From NCBI GenBank assembly GCA_016931965.1, contig JAFGDT010000119.1, positions 1 to 32,868 of the forward strand: 32,868 bases of DNA, given 5' to 3'. Source of the stretch: a bacterium (lineage in GTDB: Bacteria; Zhuqueibacterota; QNDG01; DSAB01). The position numbers were made by a program, and so were the translations under genes. The stretch's first letter is position 1. Each line of letters starts with the position of its first letter. The notes under the pieces are model-generated. The model made no database searches. It was not told where the DNA came from and saw only the letters and a program-made list of their open reading frames with translations. Positions 15,826 through 24,302 of the stretch are shown piece by piece.

Positions 15826-17178
15826 ATGAAAACCAGAACCATGGAGAGGCGTCGGTTTTTAAAATCCACGGCTGTTGCTGGATCGGGTCTTCTGATTCTG
15901 CCGAGCGGCGTGCTTTTCGGACAGGATGCGCCGAGCAACAAGCTCAATATCGCCCTGATCGGCGCATACGGCCGGGCTGCCGCACACTATAATGCACTAT
16001 CCACTGAAAATGTCGTGGCCCTTTGCGATGTGAATGAATTAAACCTGGCCCAAGGCGTCAAGCGGTTCCCCGGGGCCAAGACTTATGTGGACTGGCGCAA
16101 ATGCATTGAACAGAGCGATCTTGATGCCGTTGTCTGCTGCACGCCGGATCATCATCACGCCTTTGTCGGCAACTGGGCTCTGAATCGGGGACTGCACGTG
16201 TATATGGAAAAACCCCTCGGACTCAGCATTGAAGAGGTCCGCACCGTCCGTGAAAACTATCTCAAGAACAAGGGCAAACTCGCCACACAGCACGGCACAC
16301 AGCGTCATGCCTTTCCGAATTTCAACCGCGTGCGGGAATTGATCCACGACGGTGCCATCGGCGAACTGCAGGCTGTCCATGCGTGGGGTGACCGTCAGTT
16401 TCGCAAATCCGGTTATCTGCCTGCCGAGGGTTCCCCGCCGGCGACACTCGACTATGATCAGTGGATCGGACCGTCGCCCTATCACCCCTACAATCCGGAC
16501 TACTTTTCCGGCAGTGTGGGCATGAATTGTCTGCAGTGGAATATGTACTGGGATTTCGGCAACGGCCAGGTTGGCGATATGGGCAGTCATACCATGGATC
16601 TTGCCTGGAATGTCATTGAGGCCGGTCTGCCTGTTTCTGCCGAGGCTTTCGGTGAGCCGTTCAATCCCGAAGTGACTCCTGTTGAATTGACAGCCATGTT
16701 TGAGCTTCCCGCCAATGACTGGCGTCCCGCCATTCCGTGTGCATGGTATCAGGGCGGCCACATGCCGCAGTCACCCCTGGATGCCGTTCATCTGTCAGGA
16801 AGTTTCGGGCATGGTGTCCTGTTCAAGGGATCCAAAGGATACGTCGTCTCGAGTTTTGACAACCGCATCCTCATTCCTTTTGGTGATGAAGCCGATTTGA
16901 CCTATTATCATGCGCGCTCGAAGGAGGAGCTTGAGCCTCCGATTACGCCCAGTTTTCAGGGCGAATGGATCAATGCCTGCAAGGGTGATCTCAAGACCAG
17001 CTGTGATTTTGAGTACGGCGGGAATGAAATGGAGATGATGGATCTGGGTCTCGTGGCTTACCGTTTCCCCGGTGAAAAACTTGAGTATGATGGCAAGGAA
17101 GGCAAGGTTACCAATCTCGATGCGGCCAATGCATTTCTGAGCCGCAAATACCGGCCCGGCTGGGAACTGGACGGATAA
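15826..17178 (+). CDS. Tat-exported Gfo/Idh/MocA-family oxidoreductase
   Basis: ATG 15826 lies nine bases after AAGGAG (15811-15816); TTG 15823 is in frame but less likely. The 450-residue product begins with a Tat signal (MERRRFLKSTAVAGSG, residues 6-21). Next come a Rossmann domain (IALIGAYGRAA, 43-53; CDVN near 67-70; CCTPDHHH near 104-111), the family signature EKP (128-130) and the C-terminal sheet domain with GDMGSHTMDLAWNV carrying the usual catalytic His. Family members oxidise or rearrange sugars and inositols with tightly bound NAD(P). Tat export with bound cofactor is known for glucose-fructose oxidoreductase. The substrate is not evident. Confidence 0.88.
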   Translation: MKTRTMERRRFLKSTAVAGSGLLILPSGVLFGQDAPSNKLNIALIGAYGRAAAHYNALSTENVVALCDVNELNLAQGVKRFPGAKTYVDWRKCIEQSDLDAVVCCTPDHHHAFVGNWALNRGLHVYMEKPLGLSIEEVRTVRENYLKNKGKLATQHGTQRHAFPNFNRVRELIHDGAIGELQAVHAWGDRQFRKSGYLPAEGSPPATLDYDQWIGPSPYHPYNPDYFSGSVGMNCLQWNMYWDFGNGQVGDMGSHTMDLAWNVIEAGLPVSAEAFGEPFNPEVTPVELTAMFELPANDWRPAIPCAWYQGGHMPQSPLDAVHLSGSFGHGVLFKGSKGYVVSSFDNRILIPFGDEADLTYYHARSKEELEPPITPSFQGEWINACKGDLKTSCDFEYGGNEMEMMDLGLVAYRFPGEKLEYDGKEGKVTNLDAANAFLSRKYRPGWELDG

Positions 17179-17212
17179 GGTGAGATTGATTTCTCCGTCG
17201 TCTTGAATGGAT

Positions 17213-17409
17213 ACATCCCTCTACCTTGGCTGTCGCCAAAGATCTCCCTTCTAAGGGAGATAATGACACCCCTCTACCTTGACTATCGTCAAGGGTCTCC
17301 CCTCAAGGGGAGAACACCCCTCTACCTTGACTATCGTCAAGGATCTCCCCTCAAGGGGAGAACACCCCTCTACCTTGACTATCGTCAAGGATCTCCCCTC
17401 AAGGGGAGA
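17213..17409. repeat. 48-bp tandem repeat with two hairpins per unit (one divergent and three near-identical copies)
   Basis: Three adjacent 48-bp units at 17266-17313, 17314-17361 and 17362-17409 differ at one base; a diverged copy lies at 17213-17262. Each unit holds two perfect hairpins: CCTTGAC with GTCAAGG around TATC, and TCTCCCCT with AGGGGAGA around CA. The period is a multiple of three, so a frame runs through it (repeating TPLYLDYRQGSPLKGR), but palindromic DNA and the lack of a start signal argue against coding. It lies between convergent genes and replaces the C-terminal end of the rhodanese relic at 17428. Confidence 0.9.
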
Positions 17410-17427
17410 TATGTATAGCGATAGGGA

Positions 17428-17666
17428 TATTCTTTCTCGGGTATATTGTAAACTTTATTCAAACCAAGCTCCTTCATCATCTCAAGAGCTGATACGCTCC
17501 GACTCCCGCTCCGGCATTAGATTAGAATCGTCTTGTTTCTGTCCAACTGGCCAACCTCATTTCTAAAAGCGTCCGAACGGTAATCTATGTCGATTGCATT
17601 TTCGATATGGCCGTCGTTATATTCGGCGGGAGTCCGCACATCGATGATTAGAAAATTTTTCCTTTT
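17428..17666 (-). pseudogene. Rhodanese (sulfurtransferase) pseudogene
   Basis: On the reverse strand a single frame encodes a rhodanese domain: FLIIDVRTPAEYNDGHIENA, then the Asp-Tyr-Arg region, NKTILI, a TAA stop (17517-17519), then the catalytic loop CRSGSRS and ALEMMKELGLNKVYNI. The stop takes the place usually held by Tyr before the active-site Cys. No start codon exists between the upstream stop (17667-17669) and the domain. The usual C-terminal GG-x-x-x-W-x-x-AGYP end is missing, with the tandem repeat beginning there. It is the last gene of the sulfur operon, 33 bases past the ThiI-like gene. Intact relatives carry persulfide sulfur between proteins. Confidence 0.85.
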
Positions 17667-17699
17667 TTATTTTATATGTGAACAGGGTTACTGTCTACC

Positions 17700-18713
17700 T
17701 TAAATCCTATATTGGACCAGTTCCCCATCTTTTCTCTTTTTAACACTGCGAAATTCAATACCGTTTCGGCTTTTACTCCAGATTTGAATTTTTCCTTCAT
17801 CGGATACGTCGTTACTGTAACGCAGTGTCAATGCACCGGCCAAATCGATATCGTCACTGTTGTCATATCGGTTGAGCAGCGTTGTGGGACTTTTTATCTC
17901 ATCAGCCATTTTCATCAGCAATCCGTTGTAGGGAGCGCGATCTTCTATGACTTGATTTTCATTTTTGTTGCGGCCGACAATGATTTTTGCCCCTGATTCC
18001 AGTCGGTAATGCCGTCCAATCTTCAGAAGATGGATATCATTCAATTGTTCTTCCCCGTATCTCAGACTGTCCTTCAGCCTCTTTGCGAAATGGGCATCTG
18101 TCAGGAGACATCCGCCTGATGGACAGAGATAATCTTTGATGCCATGTTCTTTTGCCAGTTTGATCTGAGGTTTACGATTCCTTCCCTGTATGCCAAGCAA
18201 TTTGTCTCTGTCGATCCATCCCTTTACTTCCGGTTGGGTTGGCTTCATGCATTTGGCAGATAGAGGACGTAAAATCAGCCCTTCGAGTCCCGCTCCTTTT
18301 TCGATCATTTTCATAGCCCAGTGTCTTTGCGACATGGGCCGTTCACCCAAAACCTCTCCTGTGATGATAAATCGAGCTCCTTCATTTTCCATGATCGTCC
18401 GGGCTTTGGAGAGCATATAAATCCTGCAGTCGATACAGGGATTGAGGTTTTTCCCGTATCCGTGTTTTGGGTGCTTGATCAGTTGAATGTATTCATTGTC
18501 GAGTGTGATGAAGCGAATGGATATGTCCAATTTTTCAGCTGCCTCTTTTGACAGGGATTGACAATCATTCCGATTGTACGAACAGAATGGCGTCACAAAA
18601 TTGAGAGCCAACACCTCTACTTGTTGATTTTTCATCAAGTGTGCGGCCAGGATGCTGTCAAGCCCTCCGGATAAGAGGAGAATGGCTTTGATCTTTTGAT
18701 ATGGTTTTCTCAT
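17700..18713 (-). CDS. ThiI/MnmA-related PP-loop tRNA thiolation protein
   Basis: I chose the ATG at 18711-18713, eight bases after the ferredoxin gene stop, giving 337 residues; a longer frame reaches into that gene. The N-terminal PP-loop is SGGLDS (15-20), which adenylates the target base. NPCIDCRIYML and the later LCPSGGCLLTD hold cysteine pairs suited to sulfur transfer. GEVLGERPMSQ is typical of this ThiI-like subgroup, which lacks the THUMP domain and is often annotated as 4-thiouridine synthase. The C-terminus (GAKIIVGRNKNENQ) resembles the NFACT-R/DUF814 RNA-binding module. It would use persulfide from the desulfurase in the same operon. The exact tRNA position is uncertain. Confidence 0.75.
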   Translation of the reverse strand: MRKPYQKIKAILLLSGGLDSILAAHLMKNQQVEVLALNFVTPFCSYNRNDCQSLSKEAAEKLDISIRFITLDNEYIQLIKHPKHGYGKNLNPCIDCRIYMLSKARTIMENEGARFIITGEVLGERPMSQRHWAMKMIEKGAGLEGLILRPLSAKCMKPTQPEVKGWIDRDKLLGIQGRNRKPQIKLAKEHGIKDYLCPSGGCLLTDAHFAKRLKDSLRYGEEQLNDIHLLKIGRHYRLESGAKIIVGRNKNENQVIEDRAPYNGLLMKMADEIKSPTTLLNRYDNSDDIDLAGALTLRYSNDVSDEGKIQIWSKSRNGIEFRSVKKRKDGELVQYRI

Positions 18714-18721
18714 ATTTCGAT

Positions 18722-19129
18722 TTAGAAATGGATCTCCATGGCTCTGGGAGGACAGGCCGGGACGCAAAGCTCACAGACAATACATTTGTCATTATGAAAA
18801 AGGATCTTCCGCGTTTTTGGATCCACGACAAGAGCACCAACCGGACAAACAGTAACACAGACGCCGCAATGGGTACATTTTTCTTCATTCCGGACCACAT
18901 CCTGGCTGATGGGTTGGATGTTCAACCCGATTTTGGACAGGTAATCGATTCCCTTTTCGCAATCCTCTTCCTCTCCCATCAGTTCCAATACAAGCAAACC
19001 TTCTTCTTTTGGTGTCACATAAGCTTTGAGAATATTGAATTCAAGATTGTACTCTTTGACCAGTCGGGATATGATAGGCTGCTCCACCAAACGGGGCGGA
19101 AATCTTAAAACGATTCTTTTTGAAATCAT
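18722..19129 (-). CDS. NIL-domain [4Fe-4S] ferredoxin (homocysteine biosynthesis partner)
   Basis: The 135-residue product has an N-terminal NIL domain (about 3-75; RIVLRFPPRLVEQPIISRLV, related to the ligand-binding end of MetN) and two [4Fe-4S] motifs. The first uses C85, C88, C91 and C95 (CTHCGVCVTVCP); the second uses C116, C119, C122 and C126 (CIVCELCVPACP). In Methanosarcina acetivorans (MA1822) and in Desulfovibrio, proteins of this type work with DUF39 proteins to reduce sulfur onto aspartate semialdehyde, giving homocysteine. Here it follows a DUF39 gene by 22 bases, the same pairing. GAAAGG precedes the start codon. Confidence 0.9.
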   Translation of the reverse strand: MISKRIVLRFPPRLVEQPIISRLVKEYNLEFNILKAYVTPKEEGLLVLELMGEEEDCEKGIDYLSKIGLNIQPISQDVVRNEEKCTHCGVCVTVCPVGALVVDPKTRKILFHNDKCIVCELCVPACPPRAMEIHF

Positions 19130-19151
19130 GAATGAATCCTTTCGTAATAAT

Positions 19152-20354
19152 TTAGTCCAGAGCCCTCTCTTTTAATGGCTTGAATTGTGTTCCCGAGTCC
19201 GGACCGGGGAGAGGTGAGACAGGTTCAGATAGAAGAAAATGACCCGTTTGAATCCAATCCTTGAGTGTTTCCGCAATTTCGACAGCTTTGGAATAGCTGG
19301 AAATCGATGCTGTGGGCACAGTTTTCCCTTTCACATGGATTTGTCCGCTCTTCAGTTGTGCATACGATACTTCACACAAAATGTCGGATTTCCTCTGAGG
19401 GTATGCATGGCTGTAATCGACGACAGGTGCGAAAAGCTCTTCGTCCTTGATCGCAGTCTGTTTCACAATCTCTTCGTTCAGAATGGGAATAGGAATACCA
19501 ATGCCAACTGTCATGCTCACACCATAACCCAAAAAACTGGCTCCTACGAGCCATTCTGGTTTCATCTGTTTTAGATCTCCAATCACAGACAGAGTCCCTC
19601 CTGAAGCATAAGGAACACCTTTTGTTTTCATCTGTGTTGTCGGATTATGTTGTGTCCCATACCAGGCGATAAGGCCTGTGCCCCCTCCGAGAAATATTTT
19701 TGTACCGATGCCGATTGTTTTAAAGAAGGGATCGTTAAAAAGAGGGGAAAGCTGTCCCGCGCTGCAGTAGTTGGCATTCCCCAGATTGGGTTTGAGAATG
19801 CCTAGGTAGGTATAGATGGTGTTGTCTGATGTGTTGACAGCCACATTGTAATTCTGGTAGGCATTCCTGGGATTAAAAAGAGTCGCTTCATTGATGTCTT
19901 TGATGTTGATCCATGTTTCCAGTTTCTTCCTCGGATAACAGTCTGTACCATATGCTTTGGCAATTAGCTTGATGTCTTTGCCTGCGACAAATTCCTGGAT
20001 CACGTGTCCGCCTCCATACCGAAACAGACCGGGATGATCTTTATTCCGCGGATCGTCATCGGGAAGGCTTGTGGCTCCCAGCACGATGTCGACGGCGGCA
20101 AAGCCGCAGTAGGCCACCACATCATTCAATGTACATGTTCCACTTAATTTCATCCTGGGCTTGGCGTGGCCGATGTTGATGATCATACCGCTTGAGCACA
20201 TCGGTCCGAAAGTCCCTGTTGTGACCACATCCACTTCTTTGGCGGCACGCTCTGGTCCTTTTTCCTCGACAAGACCGATGATCTCTTCTGCGGTCAGTAC
20301 CACAGCTTCACGCCGCTTGATCTTTTCATTGATTTCGGAAACGGTTTTTGACAT
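19152..20354 (-). CDS. DUF39/COG1900 homocysteine biosynthesis protein, copy 1
   Basis: The 400-residue protein belongs to the HcyBio family (PF01837): VDVVTTGTFGPMCSSG (42-56), TSLPDDDPRN, YGGGHVIQEF, GTDCYPRKKLETW (136-148), FNPRNAYQNYNVAVN (160-174) and ANYCSAGQLSPL. With the NIL/ferredoxin protein it is known in Methanosarcina and Desulfovibrio to make homocysteine from aspartate semialdehyde and a sulfur donor. Cysteines at 53, 74, 83, 139 and 197 are candidates for persulfide carriage; 74 and 83 are absent from the paralogue at 28218-29423. A good AAGGAG lies six bases before the start. It is 26 bases after mnmA and 22 before the ferredoxin gene, so co-transcription is likely. Unlike some longer homologues it has no CBS domains. 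Confidence 0.9.
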   Translation of the reverse strand: MSKTVSEINEKIKRREAVVLTAEEIIGLVEEKGPERAAKEVDVVTTGTFGPMCSSGMIINIGHAKPRMKLSGTCTLNDVVAYCGFAAVDIVLGATSLPDDDPRNKDHPGLFRYGGGHVIQEFVAGKDIKLIAKAYGTDCYPRKKLETWINIKDINEATLFNPRNAYQNYNVAVNTSDNTIYTYLGILKPNLGNANYCSAGQLSPLFNDPFFKTIGIGTKIFLGGGTGLIAWYGTQHNPTTQMKTKGVPYASGGTLSVIGDLKQMKPEWLVGASFLGYGVSMTVGIGIPIPILNEEIVKQTAIKDEELFAPVVDYSHAYPQRKSDILCEVSYAQLKSGQIHVKGKTVPTASISSYSKAVEIAETLKDWIQTGHFLLSEPVSPLPGPDSGTQFKPLKERALD

Positions 20355-20380
20355 CTTGACTCCTTTTTACCTGAATCAGA

Positions 20381-21451
20381 TTATTCCCTTTTTACTTTAT
20401 CAATCCATGCAGATCCAACAACAACATCCTGATCGTAGAAAACGGCCAATTGACCGGGTGTTATGGCGCGCTGGGGTTTCAGAAATTGAACGTTGACCTT
20501 TCCGTTCTTTATCGGAAAAACGTCCGCCCAATCGGGCCGGTGTTGGTAGCGGATGCGTGTCTTGAATCTCATCGATCCATTTATTTTTTGATTGGAAATC
20601 CAATGGGTGTCACTACCTTCAAATGCTTTTTGATAGAGGTCTTGTTCTTTTCCAACAAATACCGTGTTTGTGGATGCAGCGATCTTTGTGACATAGACCG
20701 GTTCCCCCAGAGCAATCCCCAGTCCTTTTCTCTGGCCAATGGTGTACCCGACAATGCCTGGGTGTGTACCCAATGGTTGGTTTTTTCCATCAACAATGGG
20801 TCCGGATTGGAATGGGCGATCCGTTTGTTTACGAATGAAATCCACCACATCGCCTCCGGGGATAAAACAAACTTCCTGGCTCTCCTTCTTTTCTGCAACC
20901 GGCAATCCAAATCGTTCAGCCAGCTTCCTGATTTTCATTTTGGTAAAGCTTCCCACAGGGAAAAGAATATGCTTGAGCACATCCTGGGATAAGCGGGCGA
21001 GAAAATAGGATTGGTCTTTTCCCCGTTCCTTGCCCCGTTGCAGTTGATAGCGTTCCTGCTTTGCATCATAAGTCACCTTCGCATAGTGTCCGGTCGCCAG
21101 ATAGGTTGCACCCAAGGTCTGTGCCTTTTTGAGCAATTCGCCGAACTTGATTGTCTGATTACAGACCGCACAGGGATTGGGTGTTCTTCCATTCAAATAG
21201 CTGGTAACAAAATAGTCAATCACATGTTTCTGGAAAGCTTCCTCAAAAGAAACGACATGGTGGGGGATATCCAGTATGCGGGCCACACACTGGGCATCTT
21301 CCACATCCTGAGAAAAACAGGAGTGTCCCACCTCATTTTGCAGGTTCATTGTCAGGCCGATAACATCGTATCCTTTTTCTTTTAAAAAGGCCGCCGCCAC
21401 GGAAGAGTCCACACCGCCGCTCATGGCCACGGCGACCCGATTCTTAGACAT
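20381..21451 (-). CDS. mnmA: tRNA-specific 2-thiouridylase MnmA
   Basis: The 356-residue protein has the PP-loop SGGVDSS (11-17), the catalytic pair C94 (NPCAVCNQTIKFG) and C195 (SQEVCFIPGG), the ATP-binding KDQSYFLARL block (145-154) and the C-terminal beta domain (GIVGYTIGQRKGLG). This is the full family length. It makes 2-thiouridine at the wobble position of tRNA-Lys, -Glu and -Gln using sulfur from a cysteine desulfurase encoded two genes upstream. Its start codon lies inside the end of nadA (8-base overlap), suggesting translational coupling. Confidence 0.96.
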   Translation of the reverse strand: MSKNRVAVAMSGGVDSSVAAAFLKEKGYDVIGLTMNLQNEVGHSCFSQDVEDAQCVARILDIPHHVVSFEEAFQKHVIDYFVTSYLNGRTPNPCAVCNQTIKFGELLKKAQTLGATYLATGHYAKVTYDAKQERYQLQRGKERGKDQSYFLARLSQDVLKHILFPVGSFTKMKIRKLAERFGLPVAEKKESQEVCFIPGGDVVDFIRKQTDRPFQSGPIVDGKNQPLGTHPGIVGYTIGQRKGLGIALGEPVYVTKIAASTNTVFVGKEQDLYQKAFEGSDTHWISNQKINGSMRFKTRIRYQHRPDWADVFPIKNGKVNVQFLKPQRAITPGQLAVFYDQDVVVGSAWIDKVKRE

Positions 21452-22352
21452 AATGTAGCATGCTCTCCAGTGATTTGCGTGCGCGATTCATCGTTGTTTC
21501 GGACATCTTGATCGCGTGCTGTTCCTTTAAAAGGGCCTGATAGAGATCCTCCAGCCGGGTAACCTTCATGCCCTGACAGACCTTGGCCACGCCGGCTGAA
21601 TAAAAGGTTTTTTCAGGATTTTCTTTTTTTAATCGGTAAAGAATGCCTTCCTCTGTTCCGATCAAGAACTTCTTTACCGGAGACAGTTTGGCTAGCTGAA
21701 TCATACCACTGGTCGATAGGACCTCATCCGCCTGGTCAATGACTTCGGGGGGACATTCCGGATGCACGACCAGCAGCGCATCCGGGTGGCTCTTTTTTGC
21801 TTGAATCACTTCATCCTTTGTGAACCGTTCATGAACATAACAGAATCCTTCCCAGGGGATGATCTTCTTGTTCGTAAACCGCTGGACATAGGCCGCCAGA
21901 TTGCGATCCGGCGTGAAAATAATCTCGTCCGACTCAATGTTTTGAACCACCTTGACGGCATTGGCCGATGTGCAGCACACATCGGATTCGGCTTTCACTT
22001 CGGCTGTCGAATTGACATAGGTCACAACGGTCGCATTCGGGTGATTCGTCTTTAAGCGGAGCAGACCCTCCACGTCGACCATATCGGCCATGGGACAACC
22101 TGCATCGAGGCGAGGAAGGAGAACGGTTTTTTCGGGAGAAAGGATCTTGGCCGTTTCCGCCATAAATTTTACACCGCAGAATATGATGATGTCTTCGGAA
22201 ACCCGTGTGGCTTCCCTTGACAGGCCCAATGAATCACCCAAAAAATCGGCCAAATCCTGGATGTCGCCGATCTGGTAATTGTGAACCAGCAACACAGCGT
22301 TTTTTTCTTTTTTGAGGCGGCGGATTTTCTTCTTAATTGTTTCTTTGTCCAT
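21444..22352 (-). CDS. nadA: Quinolinate synthase NadA
   Basis: The 302-residue protein is the short NadA type. It condenses iminoaspartate with dihydroxyacetone phosphate to quinolinate in NAD synthesis, using one [4Fe-4S] cluster. The expected ligands are C86 (DAGCPMADM), C171 (WEGFCYVHERF) and C259 (AKVCQGMK). The substrate-binding HNYQIGDIQDLADFLGDSL (24-42) and HPEC (197-200) are also present. Its start overlaps the desulfurase stop by one base (TAATG) and its end overlaps mnmA by eight. No nadB or nadC is nearby, so its presence here is best explained by its need for an Fe-S cluster. Confidence 0.95.
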   Translation of the reverse strand: MDKETIKKKIRRLKKEKNAVLLVHNYQIGDIQDLADFLGDSLGLSREATRVSEDIIIFCGVKFMAETAKILSPEKTVLLPRLDAGCPMADMVDVEGLLRLKTNHPNATVVTYVNSTAEVKAESDVCCTSANAVKVVQNIESDEIIFTPDRNLAAYVQRFTNKKIIPWEGFCYVHERFTKDEVIQAKKSHPDALLVVHPECPPEVIDQADEVLSTSGMIQLAKLSPVKKFLIGTEEGILYRLKKENPEKTFYSAGVAKVCQGMKVTRLEDLYQALLKEQHAIKMSETTMNRARKSLESMLHYV

Positions 22353-23527
22353 TATGCTCCTTTTCCGAACGGGGATAGTGATCGAAGGTGAGAAACCATT
22401 TTCTGAAGCGTATCTGCAACGGTTTCCACCTCTTTCTCGTCGGTGTATTTTCCCAGAGTCAGGCGGAGACTCCCTCTGGCCAATTCGGGAGACAATCCCA
22501 GAGCCATCAATACGTGTGAGGGTTCGGTTGATCCGGAACTACAGGCTGAACCGCTGGAGGCTGCGATGCCTTCCAGATCGAGGCTCATCAGAATGGCTTC
22601 TCCCTCAACGTGCTTGATGGAAATGTTGATATTGTTGGGAAGACGTTGTGTTCGATGACCATTTAAGTCAACATCGTCTATTTGCTGTTCAATTTGCTTG
22701 AGCAGTTTATCTCTTAAGAATGTGATATTTTCCCCCTCTTCGGCCATCTCCATCCGGGCAATCTCGGCTGCTTTTCCCAACCCCACAATCCCGGCAACAT
22801 TGTGCGTCGAACTTCGTCTGCCTTCTTCCTGTCCTCCCCCGTGTAACAGAGGAATCAGGGGTGTTCCTTTCTTGATGTACAGAGCGCCCACGCCCTTCGG
22901 ACCGTACACTTTGTGAGCTGAAAGAGAGAGCAAGTCTACGTGGATTCTGTTCACATCGATTTCAATGTGACCGAATGTTTGAACCGCATCGGTATGAAAT
23001 AGAATGGATTTCTCTTTGGCGATAGCACCTATTTCCGAAATGGGCTGCAGTGTTCCGATCTCATTGTTGGCGTGCATGATCGAAATCAGAATCGTATCTT
23101 TGTGGATCGCCTTTTTCACATCTGAAGGATCGACAATACCTTCTCGACCAACAGGAAGAAACGTTACATCAAAACCTTGAGAAGCCATGAACTCGCAACA
23201 TCGGAGAACGGCATGATGTTCGATAGCCGATGTGATGATATGGGTTCCTTTGTCTTTCAATGCATAGCCCACCCCTTTGATTGCTGTATTGTCTGATTCC
23301 GTGCCTCCGCTGTTAAAAACGATTTCGGACGGCTCCGCATGGAGCAGACCGGCCACCTGTTTTCTGGCTGTTTCGACAGCCGTCAGGGTTTCCTGACCAA
23401 AACTGTGAATCGAGGAGGGATTGCCAAAGGCTTTGTCAAAATACGGATCTATGGCTTTCCGCACCCTGGGGTCCAGGGGCGTCGTCGCCGCATAATCCAT
23501 ATAAATACGTTTCATTTCACTTCTCAT
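22352..23527 (-). CDS. Cysteine desulfurase (NifS/IscS type)
   Basis: The 391-residue class V aminotransferase-fold enzyme has MDYAATTPLDP (10-20), NSGGTESDN, His105 (EHHAV), HTDAVQ (178-183), the PLP lysine K206 (SLSAHKVYGPKG) and the persulfide Cys329 in SSGSACSSGS. It converts cysteine to alanine and enzyme-bound persulfide for Fe-S clusters and tRNA thiolation. An in-frame ATG four codons in (23515) is equally possible as the start. It lies directly upstream of nadA and mnmA, both sulfur or Fe-S consumers. No IscU-type scaffold is in the window. The SSGSACSS loop suits NifS or IscS alike, so I give no symbol. Confidence 0.95.
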   Translation of the reverse strand: MRSEMKRIYMDYAATTPLDPRVRKAIDPYFDKAFGNPSSIHSFGQETLTAVETARKQVAGLLHAEPSEIVFNSGGTESDNTAIKGVGYALKDKGTHIITSAIEHHAVLRCCEFMASQGFDVTFLPVGREGIVDPSDVKKAIHKDTILISIMHANNEIGTLQPISEIGAIAKEKSILFHTDAVQTFGHIEIDVNRIHVDLLSLSAHKVYGPKGVGALYIKKGTPLIPLLHGGGQEEGRRSSTHNVAGIVGLGKAAEIARMEMAEEGENITFLRDKLLKQIEQQIDDVDLNGHRTQRLPNNINISIKHVEGEAILMSLDLEGIAASSGSACSSGSTEPSHVLMALGLSPELARGSLRLTLGKYTDEKEVETVADTLQKMVSHLRSLSPFGKGA

Positions 23528-23644
23528 CTGTCCATTGAAAGTAAATGCCGAATCCTAAACGGCTTGAAATATAATTAATACGTCCTTCCTTGTCAAGAAT
23601 TTGAAGATGGAAAGATAAAACGGAATATATTTTAATTCAATTTG

Positions 23645-24031
23645 TCATATCTTTTCAATTACATTTTTTAGCTTTGCACGTACTTTTTCAGCAACCTGTT
23701 CAAGCTGCGAATTCTCAATTGCCTGCATGGAGGCGATGGGATCGACGGCAGCCACTTCTGTTTTGACTTCACCCGCCTCCTGAACGATCACATTACATGG
23801 CAGCATCGTCCCGATCATGCGTTCTGCCTTGAGCGCTTCATAGGCAAAAGGCGGATTGCAGGCACCCAGTATCCGGTAATTCCGGAAATCGACATCCAAT
23901 TTTTTCTTCAGTGTGGTCTTGACGTCGATTTCAATCAGTATTCCAAAGCCCTCCTTTTTCAGCTCCTCTTTTGTTCTGTCAATCGTATCCTGAAAAGGAA
24001 AGTCAACGATTTTTGAGAAATAATATTTCAT
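23645..24031 (-). CDS. DUF302-domain protein
   Basis: The 128-residue protein matches the DUF302 family (PF03625): the DTIDRTKEELKKEGFGIL helix and strand near 15-32, the LGACNPPFAYEAL block (56-68) and MLPCNVIVQE (75-84). It has no signal peptide. The function of DUF302 is not established; such genes often sit near metal, thiol or redox genes. Here it starts 10 bases after the SHOCT gene and follows a copper ATPase, suggesting a metal-stress role for these three. No strong ribosome binding site is visible, so it may depend on coupling with the SHOCT gene. Confidence 0.88.
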   Translation of the reverse strand: MKYYFSKIVDFPFQDTIDRTKEELKKEGFGILIEIDVKTTLKKKLDVDFRNYRILGACNPPFAYEALKAERMIGTMLPCNVIVQEAGEVKTEVAAVDPIASMQAIENSQLEQVAEKVRAKLKNVIEKI

Positions 24032-24041
24032 TTTTGATTCA

Positions 24042-24281
24042 TTATTCTAGAAGATCTTTTTTCTTACTATCGAATTCTTTCTTATCGATTTCACCCCTGG
24101 CATATCTTTTTTTTAGGATATCGATAGCATCTTCTTCGGAATCGTGTCTGCTTCTCTGAGTATGATCGGTCATATACTTGATCCCCCAGATAATGACTCC
24201 GATAATCACAAACCAGAACAGCAATTGAAAAATCATACCACCCCAACCCCATCCCCAGTTCATCATTCCCCAGTCATGCAT
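24042..24281 (-). CDS. Small membrane protein with C-terminal SHOCT domain
   Basis: I place the start at the ATG ending at 24281 because AAGGAG (24290-24295 on the forward strand as its complement) lies eight bases before it; an upstream in-frame ATG at 24299 would put this site inside the gene. The 79-residue product has a Met/Trp/Gly-rich start (MHDWGMMNWGWGWGG), one membrane helix (about 15-37) and a SHOCT motif (DAIDILKKRYARGEIDKKEF). SHOCT proteins are short oligomerising membrane or periplasmic proteins common near copper genes. The Met- and Trp-rich head might touch copper, but that is inference. Confidence 0.88.
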   Translation of the reverse strand: MHDWGMMNWGWGWGGMIFQLLFWFVIIGVIIWGIKYMTDHTQRSRHDSEEDAIDILKKRYARGEIDKKEFDSKKKDLLE

Positions 24282-24302
24282 GGTGATCACTCCTTTCACT
24301 CT

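Noticed and set aside
16039..16761. A 240-codon reverse-strand frame opposite the Gfo/Idh gene
   Set aside because: It is antisense to a well-conserved enzyme, with no start signals and no similarity.
17213..17409. The tandem array as a CRISPR
   Set aside because: Units are directly adjacent with no variable spacers and contain two hairpins each; no cas genes are present.
17203..17418. An open frame of 71 codons repeating TPLYLDYRQGSPLKGR
   Set aside because: It exists because the hairpin repeat has a 48-base period; there is no ribosome binding site, and the DNA is perfectly palindromic within each unit, as expected of non-coding repeats.
20450..20992. A 180-codon forward frame opposite mnmA
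   Set aside because: It is a shadow of mnmA, which has all catalytic residues and full length.
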